NCBI GenBank assembly: GCA_003864495.1
Contig: ML133459.1
Location: 563,984 to 627,983, forward strand
Source of the DNA: Nemopilema nomurai
Lineage: Eukaryota; Cnidaria; Scyphozoa; Rhizostomeae; Rhizostomatidae
Direction of reading: 5' to 3'
DNA length: 64,000 bases
The position numbers and the translations under genes are program-made. Below are positions 24,501-36,500 of the stretch, in pieces. The stretch's first letter is position 1. Each line of letters opens with the position of its first letter. The notes beneath the pieces were generated by a model. The model saw nothing but the letters and a program-made list of their open reading frames with translations, searched no databases and was not told the DNA's origin.

Positions 24501-27500
24501 CAATTTGTGTTTGACAGAAGCATACAGTTTTTCTTATAGTATTAAAGTACACCCAATGATTGAGTGAATTCTCATTTGATGACTGCTTGATTTGATTATG
24601 TTGGTTGACTACTTTTGCTTACGAATCACACTGATCTAAATTTTTTGTTAAAATAGCCTCTATATTATGGCTTCCACCATTTCAGTCTAGTTTTCCAGTA
24701 ATGTTTCACTGCATCACAGAAACATTTTCTTGTAATTTGTAGAGAAAACCTCATTTAGTTTGCATCTTAGTTCAAAGCTGACACAATCTTATTTACGCCC
24801 AGGAACCAAAGCGATCAATGTATGATTTTGTGAAACAAAGAAAGAGAACTGACACGGAGGAGAATGAAGATGACGAAGAGGAAGAGAATGACGATGAAGA
24901 TGATGATGATGATGACGACGATGATGATGAAGATGATGATGAAGATGATGAAACCGAGGAGCAAGAGGAAGACCAAGGTAGTCAGGAAAGGCCGTACTCT
25001 TTCAGGGAGCGGCGGCAAATGACCAGGAGATACTCGGCACCACCCATAGCAGGTACTGTCATTTCCAACTGTCTCACTTGTCCTTAATGTGCCCCTAAAC
25101 GAAAATTTCTGGAAAATTTAAAGGCATTTAAACCTGAAAAAATCGCGTACTTGAAGTACAACCGCAGCTTCTGGTGAACAGTTTGTCTCTTGTGCCTCAT
25201 CAGAAGTTGAATATTTCCTTCCTGTCCCTCCGAGATGCCATGAATGCACCAAAATCTCTGCTCTACTTTCCCCGCTTACTTCATTCCTTGTGCCACAGCT
25301 ACTTTTCCAATGTAAATGGTCGTTTATTTGACAGCACGCCGCTTTAGAAGTTCTTCAAGCATTTGTTTTGCTAATTCTTTGCTGGTGACAAGTTGACAAG
25401 GTTTCCAATCCCTTCATATCAACTGAAATGCTTCGATGATCTAATACCCATTACTGCAAATAATTTTAGGCAAGTCAAGAAGGAGCGAGGCGCTGTATAA
25501 TGCTGTTCCCCACAGTCCCATGCATAAGCGACGGCACCGCAAGATGCCTCAACATGGCGGTGGTCACAAGCGAAAGCACTATGGTTCATCTACGTCATCA
25601 TCAGGTATGCTCTTTGGTTCTCTTGAAATGACCCGTCGATGACGTATAAAGCAAGGAGACCTGTCTTAGATTGCGCAACCAGTGTTGGCACGATAATCAT
25701 TTGTTTTGATATTTCTCTAGGGAGAAGGTGTCTTGTACCATCACCCCTTTTTTGTTAATCTCGTCTGTTGAAATGTAAATTGCTTTTGAAGCCAAGTCTG
25801 CACTTAATCGTGACAAAATTCCATTAGGGATAGGCAGAGCAATCTAATATGTGGAAAAGATGAGGGATATTCTCGTATAAAGTTAATCTTCTCACGTGTA
25901 TTAAGGAATATTGTTCTCGGATGTAGAACAACATTATTGTGATGGATATAGAAAAAGCATTATCCCCTTCAAATTGCTGTTTTAAACACTCTCTTTTCCA
26001 TCTTCGGTCTGCTCAAGCCTAACTCTCCGCACGATGGACCAACTCTCTTAGCCATTCTCAAAGTGTTTCTCATTCTAATCTTTACTTTCTATTTTTCTAT
26101 CATAAAGGCTGACTACTTGAAATTTTCTCAGCCTTAATACCTGGGTGCCACTGTTGAATATATCCTGTAGAATAACGCAGTTAATGTTGCTTTCCATATC
26201 CAGGGGATTCTGATGATGAGCATCGTTTTGAAAGAAGGAAGGCCAAGAGCATGGCGAAGGCCCGCGCACGTTGCCTGCCGATGAACTTTAACCCCGGTGA
26301 CGTTTTCGGGGTCCTGAAGGACAGGGAAAGAGCCTCAGGAAGGCAGCCAGTTGGGTCCAGCTTGGCTGATGTTGACCCTATGAACATTGATAAAGGGGTA
26401 TGCTTCAAATCTTCGAAGAGCATACTTTAGGCTAGTTAGGGAAGGTAGAGAAGGAACTATAATGAAGAGAGCGTAGCCCTTATAATTGCAGGGCAGTCAA
26501 ATCTATCAAATCGTAAGAGTAAAGTTGAGACAATGTTTCCAGGCTTGACTCGTTTTCACTGATCATTTTAATATTATGACGGCTGTTGTTTAAGAATGTT
26601 TTAATTTCTTGATAAATACAGACTAAAACAAATTAGCCATGCTGTTTGAGTTTTTCAGTCATATCGTGTGCTCATTCTCTTTTTCTAAGAGCTAATTTTC
26701 AATGCCTTTTTTCAAGGTAACATTTGAAAGTGTCGGAGGACTGGACAAGCACATACAATCGCTCAAAGAAATGATCGTGTTTCCTCTTCTTTACCCTGAA
26801 GTGTTTGAGAAGTTCAAGATAGCACCACCGAGGGGAGTCCTCTTCTACGGACCTCCAGGTACCCATAAGTATAACTTTGTCTTTATACATTGAGTATTTG
26901 CCCATTGCTATAGTGCTTACTTCATTACTGTGTTTTAAAAACCAGGTGTCGGAATGTGAAGGTGCATCTTCAAGCATCTTAAGGCTGGTGGGGATGATAT
27001 TAAGATAGGAACGCGAGAGGAACTCAATCTAGGGTGTTTAGTTGAAGTGGAGTCTGTTTATCATCTATCATTTGTAAGATGCTATTTTCTATGGCCTTGG
27101 AATAAACATGTAAAGAATATCGAATCACATGCAATTCTGATAGTGCTGCTTTTGTCTTTATGCGTAACTGTTTCAAGGTTCTAGCCATATAGTTAATAGT
27201 TTATGAGTATTGCCATCAATCAGGTCTGTGTATGTTTCTCATTTCATCTGAATCCTGCTTACAGGAACTGGAAAGACATTGGTTGCTCGAGCACTGGCGA
27301 ATGAGTGCAGCAGTGAAGGGCACAAGGTGGCATTCTTTATGCGCAAAGGAGCTGATTGCCTGAGTAAATGGGTGGGCGAATCCGAAAGGCAGTTGCGATT
27401 ACTCTTCGATCAGGTATGTTGCCTTGAATCTCGTACTGGTATTGTCAAAAGAGAAGCTCGCTGATGGAAACTTTTTAGACATTTTAGAAGAAATTTCAGA

Positions 27501-30500
27501 TTGCGATTTGTATGTTTTGTGGTACAAGACTTCACGATTGCAAGAAACAGAGGCAACATGGTTTCCATGCTTAGTACTTTTTCGTCCGATTCTCCTTAGA
27601 GTATGCGAACGTCGGAAAACGATGATAAGCTTAAAGATAAATAGCCAGATGTGGGTCGAAAAAATAAAGGATTGTGAGAAGCGAGCAGATTTTTATTTGA
27701 TCAATCGGAGCGGAAAGTCTGTGAGACCTATGTAAACGGCTTCGTTATTAGCAAAGGTAGAATTTAATCTCGTAAATTCATGAAATATGGTAGATTGCAG
27801 CTGTACGCCCATGTTCTCCATTCTTTTAAAGGTAAAGCCCCGGAAGGGATGAATTGTAATCGTGAAGAGGTGGTCGTAATTAGTTCAAAGTAAATTCATA
27901 AGGTTAAATGGGAAATTTAGTTGAAAATGATCCCAAAAGCAGGAAGATTTTGCAAGCTATTTAATAGATTTTTGGTTTTAAGCGATTTTTTATTTTTAAG
28001 CAATTTTTTAATTTTGAACGATTTTTTTATTTTAAGCGATTTTTTATTTTAAACGATTTTTTGTTTTTAAGCAATTTTTTATTTTTAAACGATTTTTTTA
28101 TTTCAAGCGATTTTGGTTTTTAAGCGATTTTTTATTTTTAGGCGATTTTTTATTTTTAAGCGATTTTTTATTTTCAGTGATTTTTTATTTTTAAGCGATT
28201 TTTTATTTTCAAGCGATTTTTATTTTTAAGCAATTTTTTTCGTGCAGGCTTATTCGATGCGACCGTCGATAATATTCTTTGACGAGATTGACGGCCTAGC
28301 TCCGGTACGTTCTACGCGACAGGACCAGATTCACAGTTCGATCGTCTCGACTCTGCTCGCGTTGATGGACGGACTCGATTCACGTGGCGAAGTGATCGTC
28401 ATTGGCGCAACCAACAGAATCGACTCCATCGACCCAGCTCTACGCAGACCCGGAAGATTCGATCGGGAATTCTTGTTCACCCTGCCAAACAGAGTGGTAT
28501 GTATCTTTGGATGTTTCTACTACTGGTTTGACGGCTCTGGTATTGTTATTGTTAGTCTATGCTGATGTGTGATGCCAAAGTTAGTACATGTAGAAGTGAC
28601 GTCAAAGGTTCCGAAAGTACCTATTGTTTTCAAACTGTGTTTGTGCTGGAAACTGTTTCAAATCTCTTATCTGCTCTTGTGCTGCAAGAACGAACGCATC
28701 ACTTAATGTGAAGGTTGTGTCTCTACCCTTAAGGTTTTTTCAATTTTTGCTTGCTGAGGAGCAAGTTTCAAAGTAGGTGGAAAAATAGGTTATTGCAATA
28801 CCGTAATAAAACCTCGTACCAAACATCCCTATACTGATTTCGCCAAAACAATGTTATGTGTTGCTGGAATTTTTTTATTCCTATGGCAGAAGCCTTTGGA
28901 AGACACATCTCTGGTAACAAAAGCATTTACCTCCACTTCTTCTTTATCTTCAGCTTTTCCCATCGTTATACGGGGTCCTGTTTAGCTGCTTCTAGACAGT
29001 CTTTTCCATTCTATTCCATTATTGTTTTCTTTGAGTTGGTGTACGCTGCTTGACCTCACAGTTAACATCCTTGGAAATCTCCATAAGAAATTTCATGGCT
29101 GTATGTTGCATCTGCTGGCACTCCACCTCTTTCTCAAATTGCCTGAAAGATTCCTCCACTTTGGCATTTTCCTGTTGCAATGTGACCAGTTTTCTGCCTA
29201 GCCTGGAGTTGTCTTCTTCAAGATGTGCCTTCTCTAACTCAAGCAACTGGCATCTTGAACAAGAATTTCGGTATTCTTAGATTGCCTGCTCTTCTGTCTC
29301 TTGCCAAAGCTTCTTCTCTTCTTCCGCTTGCAAAGACTAATAATAACTATCTCAGCAGGAAATTCTCTCTAAGTATAACGGAAGTTTAAAGGCTCAAGTC
29401 CTTCTAAAGGTTTTATCAGGAATTTGAAAGTACGGTTTCAAATGCACTTTCAACAAGCTGCATACATTGGAATTAAAGAGACACGCGGAATTCCTGTCAC
29501 TTCCAGAAGAGGGTGATTTTGCATAGATGATCAGGCAACCCAAACAGATGATATGGGAAAAGCAGATTTTCTATAACCAGAATGCTTCGAAAAGCAGAAG
29601 GTAGAATTAGTGAGGAAAAATCTCACCTGGATTCAAATGGTTGATCAGTTAGAAAGGACGATTGCTGATGAAAAGTGGGGGGGGGGGGGGGGGTGGTGAG
29701 GTAAAAGTAGATGGACTGAAGGCTTTATTCAAAATGTTTACAATCAATTCTATCATACTATCCTACCAACCCCATGAGATGACAGCAGATAGAAACAATC
29801 TTGTGAAAACAATAGAAAACAGACATAGGTGGAGAGAAGAAATTAAAGTCGAAAGTAAGGCGATGCTCAAGCAAATGACTGCGAGATTTGAAGCAAAATT
29901 CCACTTCTAACATCGGGAAAAAGAACGATTACTTGATTGAAAAGAAAGACTTGCTGCAAAGCTCAGCGAGCAGAAAAGGAAATGGAAGACCATATGGTAA
30001 AGTTTATGGTTGAAAGCTTTCTTGCTGACGTTGTTGCCAATGTAGCAATGGAGGTCAAAACGCCAGAGTAAAGTTGGAAAGATGAAAAGCCAAGCAATTG
30101 TTATCTTCATTAAGAAAAGCAAAAAGTTAAAGCATAAGCTATTTAGAAAGTTTTCTTTCTTTTGAAGTTTTTGGAGCCTATTCAAATGCTCCTACATGAA
30201 GCAAAATGTTTCTTCCTACAGCTCGAGCTCGCTGCAAAACTAAAGAAAGTGGAAAAGGAAAAGGAGGAGCTGAAATTAGAGTTATAGTCGGAGCTTTCTT
30301 GCCGAAGTTGCTGCTGATGTAGCAATAGAGCTTGAGGCAAGAAAGACCAAGCTATTGCAAGCTCGCCTTGAGCAGATTGAAGAAGAAAAGAAGCTTTGGC
30401 AAGTGAAGGAAGAAGTATTAGTCAAAGAGTGCCAGGGTCTTTCTTCAAAATGCCAGGTGCATGAGTTGGAAAATCATCGAAAATGGTGTTGGAGATTCCT

Positions 30501-33500
30501 CTCTCCGACAATTTTAGGACATCCCAGCACCATTTTCGATGATTTTCCAACTCATGCACCTGGCATTTTGAAGAAAGACCCTGGCACTCTTTGACTAATA
30601 CTTCTTCCTTCACTTGCCAAAGCTTCTTTTCTTCTTCAATCTGCTGAAGGCGAACTTGGAATAGTTTGGTCTTTCTTGCCTCAAGCTCTATTGCTACATC
30701 AGCAGCAACTTCAGCAAGAAAGCTCCCGACTATAAACTCTAATTTCAGCTCCTCCTTTTCCTTTTCCACTTTCTTTAGTTTTGCAGCGAGCTCGAGCTGT
30801 AGGAAGAAACATTTTGCTTCATGTAGGAGCATTTGAATAGGCTCCAAAAACTTCAAAAGAAAGAAAACTTTCTAAATAGCTTATGCTTTAACTTTTTGCT
30901 TTTCTTAATTAAGATAACAATTGCTTGGCTTTTCATCTTTCCAACTTTACTCTGGCGTTTTGACCTCCATTGCTACATTGGCAACAACGTCAGCAAGAAA
31001 GCTTTCAACCATAAACTTTACCATATGGTCTTCCATTTCCTTTTCTGCTCGCTGAGCTTTGCAGCAAGTCTTTCTTTTTAATCAAGTAATCGTTCTTTTT
31101 CCCGATGTTAGAAGTGGAATTTTGCTTCAAATCTCGCAGTCATTTGCTTGAGTATCGCCTTACTTTCGACTTTAATTTCTTCTCTCTACCTATTTCTGTT
31201 TCTATTGTTTTCATAAGATTGTTTCCATCTGCTGTCATCTCACTGATCTGGTAGGCTAATACAGTAGAATTGTTTTCTAACATATTTATACAATCTGCAT
31301 TTGCAACTTTGCAACTTGCTCGTAGACTGAAACCATTCTTACTTTTTACTTATACGCTTTCCTTTTTGCTTTCGAAAAACATCTATCTGTCATTTTGTCG
31401 TCAACTTCTATAGTTGTATGAGCTGTGTCTCGACTGCAGATCAAAACCAGTCTGATCAAGGCACCCCTGGCATTTTATTTATAGGATCTCGCAACATATG
31501 TGACGTCAGATTAATAAAACATGAAATCGAGTCTCTTCCGTCACAATTTTATATATATCATTAAGCATAAAGGAGGCTACATCAATATGGCTCCGACTTT
31601 TGCACGAACTTTATCAAAAGTGTCCTACTTTATGCATAGATTATCGCACTTAATTTATTTATTGTATTTTTCACATTTACTTTCCTCATTGCAGAAGAAA
31701 ACAGTTATTTTCAAGCGTTTTTTGTCCATTTTTTAACTTTTCCCACAAAGTTTGTCATCTTTGTCTATACGACGTGTCAGAGGGCCAGATAGCTATCATC
31801 CCATCTCTTATTACATTTATTTACTTAAACGAACGTCTGATGTCTTCTGTTATCATAATTCATTCATTACATGACTTGTCATCATTTCTTTAACAGGCAC
31901 GCCGCTCCATACTTGACATCCACACGAGAGAATGGCAACCGAAGTTATCGAAGAATTTCGTCAATGAGCTTGCTGATCTCTGTGTTGGTTACTGCGGGGC
32001 AGACATCAAAGCTCTATGCACTGAAGCCGCTCTCATTGCGCTGAGGCGTAGATACCCGCAGATTTACGGAACAAACAAGAAGCTGGTACTCGATGTTGAT
32101 AACATAACAATCTCAGTCAAGGACTTCCAGTATGCAATGGGGAAGGTTGTTCCTGCCTCGCAGCGGTCCGCTGTCTCCCCTGCGCGGTCGCTCGGCCGCA
32201 TTATGAAACCGCTGCTTGAATCGACCTTGGACACTGTCCTTCAAAGGATCAGTTTTTTCCCTGTGGCGCATCCAGTAAACGGTAGGTTTAGGCCGGTTCT
32301 TTTCCTTTTAACGCCGATAAGTTCAACAGCAGCGAAGATGAATATCTGCTCTCGAAGTGTTTGGAAATTTATCAATGTATTTGGAAAGCATTTTTAGGAC
32401 GATCAGTAAAGCGTAGTTTACACGAGCAAGTTTTCTATGAAAAATTAAGTTGTCATATGAAAAATTGTCATATGAGCTCAAATTGTCCTCATCTACACTA
32501 GCAACAAAAATTGTCAATTAAAAATTGTCATAGAAAACTTGCTCGTGTAAACTACGCTTAATGTATTTCTTCTTCCTTTATCTTCTACGTACATTGTTAA
32601 AATGGTAGTGTTTTTTGTGTCAGTAGAACCTAGCTCAGCCACCACAGCGTCAAAGAGCATGCCATCCAGCCTCGATGCAGACACATCAGATGAAGACGAG
32701 GCAGGCCTACCGAGTATCTACGAACCGCTATCCTACGGTCGATCGACACGTGCAACGCAGCGAGCAAGCTCCCCTCCTACGGAGCCAAATAACTTCCTTG
32801 ATATCATCGAACAGTCGCAGATGAAGAAGCTCTCCCATCGAGCAAGGTTTCTTATTGCGGGCCGCGAAGGCATGAGTCAGTCCACACACATCGCCCCAGC
32901 CATTATGTATAGTATGGAGCATCTGAAGTTTTACGTTCTAGACTTGCCCTCTCTTTTTGGTGTCTCCGCGAGGGTACCTGAAGAAGCTTGTTCTCAGGTG
33001 AGACAGATGCAACCCTATAGGTTTATGCTTTGTTTGTACGTGTCACGTCTCACTTAGGAACCCACAGGTGGAATGTGCATATACGTCATGCCCTTGTTGT
33101 TATATGTATGTATAATTCGCCGTATTAAAAGTACACACAAGTTACAAAAGGTAAAATAAATATTACATAAAAATAATATATAAGTAATACAGTTATTTGC
33201 ATTGAAAGCAAAAATAAAGATACCCCACATTTTCAACGACAGGGATAGATTTACATAATAGAATGGTCCCCAAAAAGTCTCGCTATGTTTCTCTTTTGAC
33301 CAGCATGCAACAGAAGTGGATATTCAAGAAAGAATGAAAATGTCCACTGGTCGAAGTCTGTAAACCTGTACCACTGTTGTTGGAATTACATTACTTTGAC
33401 AGCCTTTTTTGCAATCATCGTAGGCTTGCTTTTGAAAACTTCAATACCTGTGATGTGTAGATATATTTCGCCACACAGTGCAAGCAATGAATTTTCCAGG

Positions 33501-36500
33501 TCTTCACCGAAGCCAGAAGAACAGCGCCGTGCGTCATCTACCTCCCCCACATTGAGACGTGGTGGGACTCGATCAGCGACACGTGCAGGGCGACCTTCCT
33601 CACCCTTCTGAGTGACCTCCCAGCATCGCTTCCCGTCTTTCTGCTGTCAACTAGTAACTGCACCTTTGACGAATTGCCGGCCAAAGTTCGGCAGCTGTTC
33701 TCATCATTGTATGAAGAGGTTTGCACTTTTATCTTGTCTTCGTGTTATTCTGTGAATCTGAGTCATCTCTCTTGCTCTTCCATCTCTCTGCTATACAACG
33801 TGATTGCTGGGACTGATTTTTCGAAAGCTTCGGTCTCGATTCGCATCCTACCTCAAGTGTTTGAGTATTCATTCACCGTGTTTCCGCTGCTTCTCGCAAT
33901 CGTTAAGTTTTGTACCACAAAACAATTGTTCACCTACCTATTTTATCGCACTTTGAGCTATATTTGAACTCTTATGCCGTTATGTCATCATCACAAGTAC
34001 TGTTAGCTGCCTACAAATAATTCCGGATTTCATAGCTGCATTCTTAGGTTTTGTTATGGTAACCTGAGGAATAGAATAAATTTCTCTTTGCAGATATTTG
34101 AGGTCACGGAACCAACGGAGAGCCAACGACGTTTGTTCTTCCGTGATTTGCTGCTTAAAAACGCCATTCAACCCACTGTGCTCAGAAGACAACAAGTATT
34201 TAATTATCTTATTTCGGTTGTTTTTCTTTTATTCTAAAGCTCCTTATTCAATGTTTGTGCTGATCAATTAATACATAACTGTTTTGCAGAGACCTAAATA
34301 GTCTTAAATTTTAGTAGACATTTATTTAATTACCTTCCCCTTCAAAAGCAATTACCTTACACTATTCAATGTTGATCTTCCTTCACCAGAACTTCCCAAG
34401 CCCCTGGAGATTTTGCCGGTCGCTCCCCCTCCTCCCAAGCGGCAGCTATCCGACCTAGAGCTCAAAAACCTTAGAGATATGGAGGAGAACACTCTACGGG
34501 AGCTTCGCTTGTTTCTGCGGCAAATCGTCTGGAAACTTATGGCTGATAGGAAGTTTAAGGAATTCATGAAGCCAGTAGATTTGGAAGAGGTACGCATATC
34601 CAAATGTTGGGGGAATTTCTTTTTTGCCTATAGTATTTGCCTATAGAGGTACGCATATCCCAATTTTGGAGAGCTCGAATTACGGTCTTCGTGTTTAGGA
34701 GAGCTCCTAATTTATCTAGTTGAACCTGCATTTTCTTAAAGCCCTCATTTTTGAGAAACTTTCTGTAGCCATTTTCTTTTGAAGACCAGCTTTCCTGGCA
34801 AACCCCTCCTCCCAAATCGTCAATTTTGATCATCTCCTTGACTCTAGGTATGGCTGCTTAATAAATCCCCCATCATGACGCTCATTGCCTCATTTTCAGG
34901 TGCCAGACTATTACGAGGTTATCAAAGACCCCATGGACCTCTCCACACTTATGACGAATATCAACTCACATAAATATGTCTCCTGTGCGCAGTTCCTCAC
35001 AGACGTTGACCTGATAACTAACAATTGCTTAGAATACAATCCCGATAGAGATACGTACGACAGATTGCTGCGGAATCGCGCGTGTGAGCTGCGGGACACC
35101 GCGCATGCCATGATTTACGCGGATCTTGATCCAGAGTTTGAGAAGATGTGCGAGGAAATCCACGAATCCAGACAAAAGCGCGGTACACATTTACGTTTTA
35201 CTCCTCTTGTATCAGAAAATCCTGTTTCTGCAAGCCGAATTGTTCTCCACAACAAAACCTCCATCAATTCTCCGCCGTCTATTTGGGTTACAGCGACTAA
35301 TGGTCGTGCTCTTGTTCCATGAATGATCTTTCAAATATCACTTGTTTTAGTAATTTGCTTGCATTGTAGATGAATCTGAGGAGATTTTCGCCCCCTCGTA
35401 TATTCGCGTTCTACAAAAGAATCCACTTCCAATACGAGCTACCAGTACAGCGGATTCCCAAAGAGCTGGCACCAACCAAGATGGCGACCAACAGAAGATG
35501 TCTGCTGTCGGAACGCAAAGTGGAAAAGATACGAAGAAAAATCTGACACCCGAGAGGCCGACACGTCAGAGTCGAAGGCTCAAGGGAGAGGAGTCAGTCG
35601 ATATCCCCTCGTTTTCAACCCCCATAGAGACTATTATTCGCTCTCCTGATGGTAAAAGACGGAGGGGCAAAAAGCCGGGCAGTAGCAAAAACAATGGTAA
35701 TGCTTTTGGTATATTACGTACCCCCTGTCCTTTAATGTGTCTTTAGCATTCAACCCAAGCCCTTACAGGATATATGTGGGAAGCAACCAAGCAAGTCGGG
35801 GGTCTTATGTATCATTTTTGACAAAATTTGGACACGTATTCAATTTTTGTTGTTTTTTCATCTCATGACGTTTATTCCAACCCCACATTTTCTGATGTGC
35901 TTAAGGGCTGCATGTACTCTTTTCACTCATTTCCAAGAAAGAACCTGCTTATCACCATCATTGCTTTTATATACTTTCAGATTCTTGCTTTTGTGTTCTA
36001 GACTGATAAGTTGATTTCTGATTGCCCTCCAGATAAATAAGCACTTCCTAGCCCTCTTTCAGATTTGCTAGATTCATCTAAGTACTGTTTCGGATGATAT
36101 TAAATCCTTGCTATGTTGTTCCAGATAAATCCTGATTGTCTTCCAGATAATTAGGCACTTCCTAGCCCTCTTCAGATTTGCTAGATTCGTCTAAGTACTG
36201 TTTCGGATGACTTGGAAGTCTTTCGGAATAAGTAGAGTTTCATAATCTTTTTGCAGACTCATCTGACCCAAAAGTTCCAGAGAACGAGTCGAACAAGAAG
36301 GGTGAAGATGTCTTCAGTGTTGATGCGGAGATCAAGATTGAAGGTGTGGACAAAATGGATGTATCAATTGATGCTGAAAGTGGCACAGTCGAGGAAGAAA
36401 AGGGTGCAAGCCTTGTCTGTGAGTGAACTGGAGCACGAAAGACTTTATATTCTTCTTCTTCCTCAAATCCAGTGCTCGGTTTATTCTACATCGTCTTTGC

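Larger units (their letters stand above)
26717..32281 (+). other. ATAD2: ATAD2 AAA1 domain (exons 8-11)
   Basis: The Walker A motif GPPGTGKT (residues about 397-404) is split by the 26858/27265 intron. Walker B FFDEID is at residues about 459-464, followed by GATNR (sensor 1) and RRPGRFDRE (arginine-finger region). Exon 11 carries the small lid subdomain with GYCGAD. All catalytic motifs are present, so AAA1 should hydrolyse ATP. The 3.4-kb intron 28497-31896 inside the domain carries the inverted pseudogene duplication. Confidence 0.92.

Noticed and set aside
30422..30856. 144-codon minus-strand frame
   Set aside because: It reads through the loop of the inverted repeat, so its end is the mirror of its own sequence; part of a pseudogene, not a gene.
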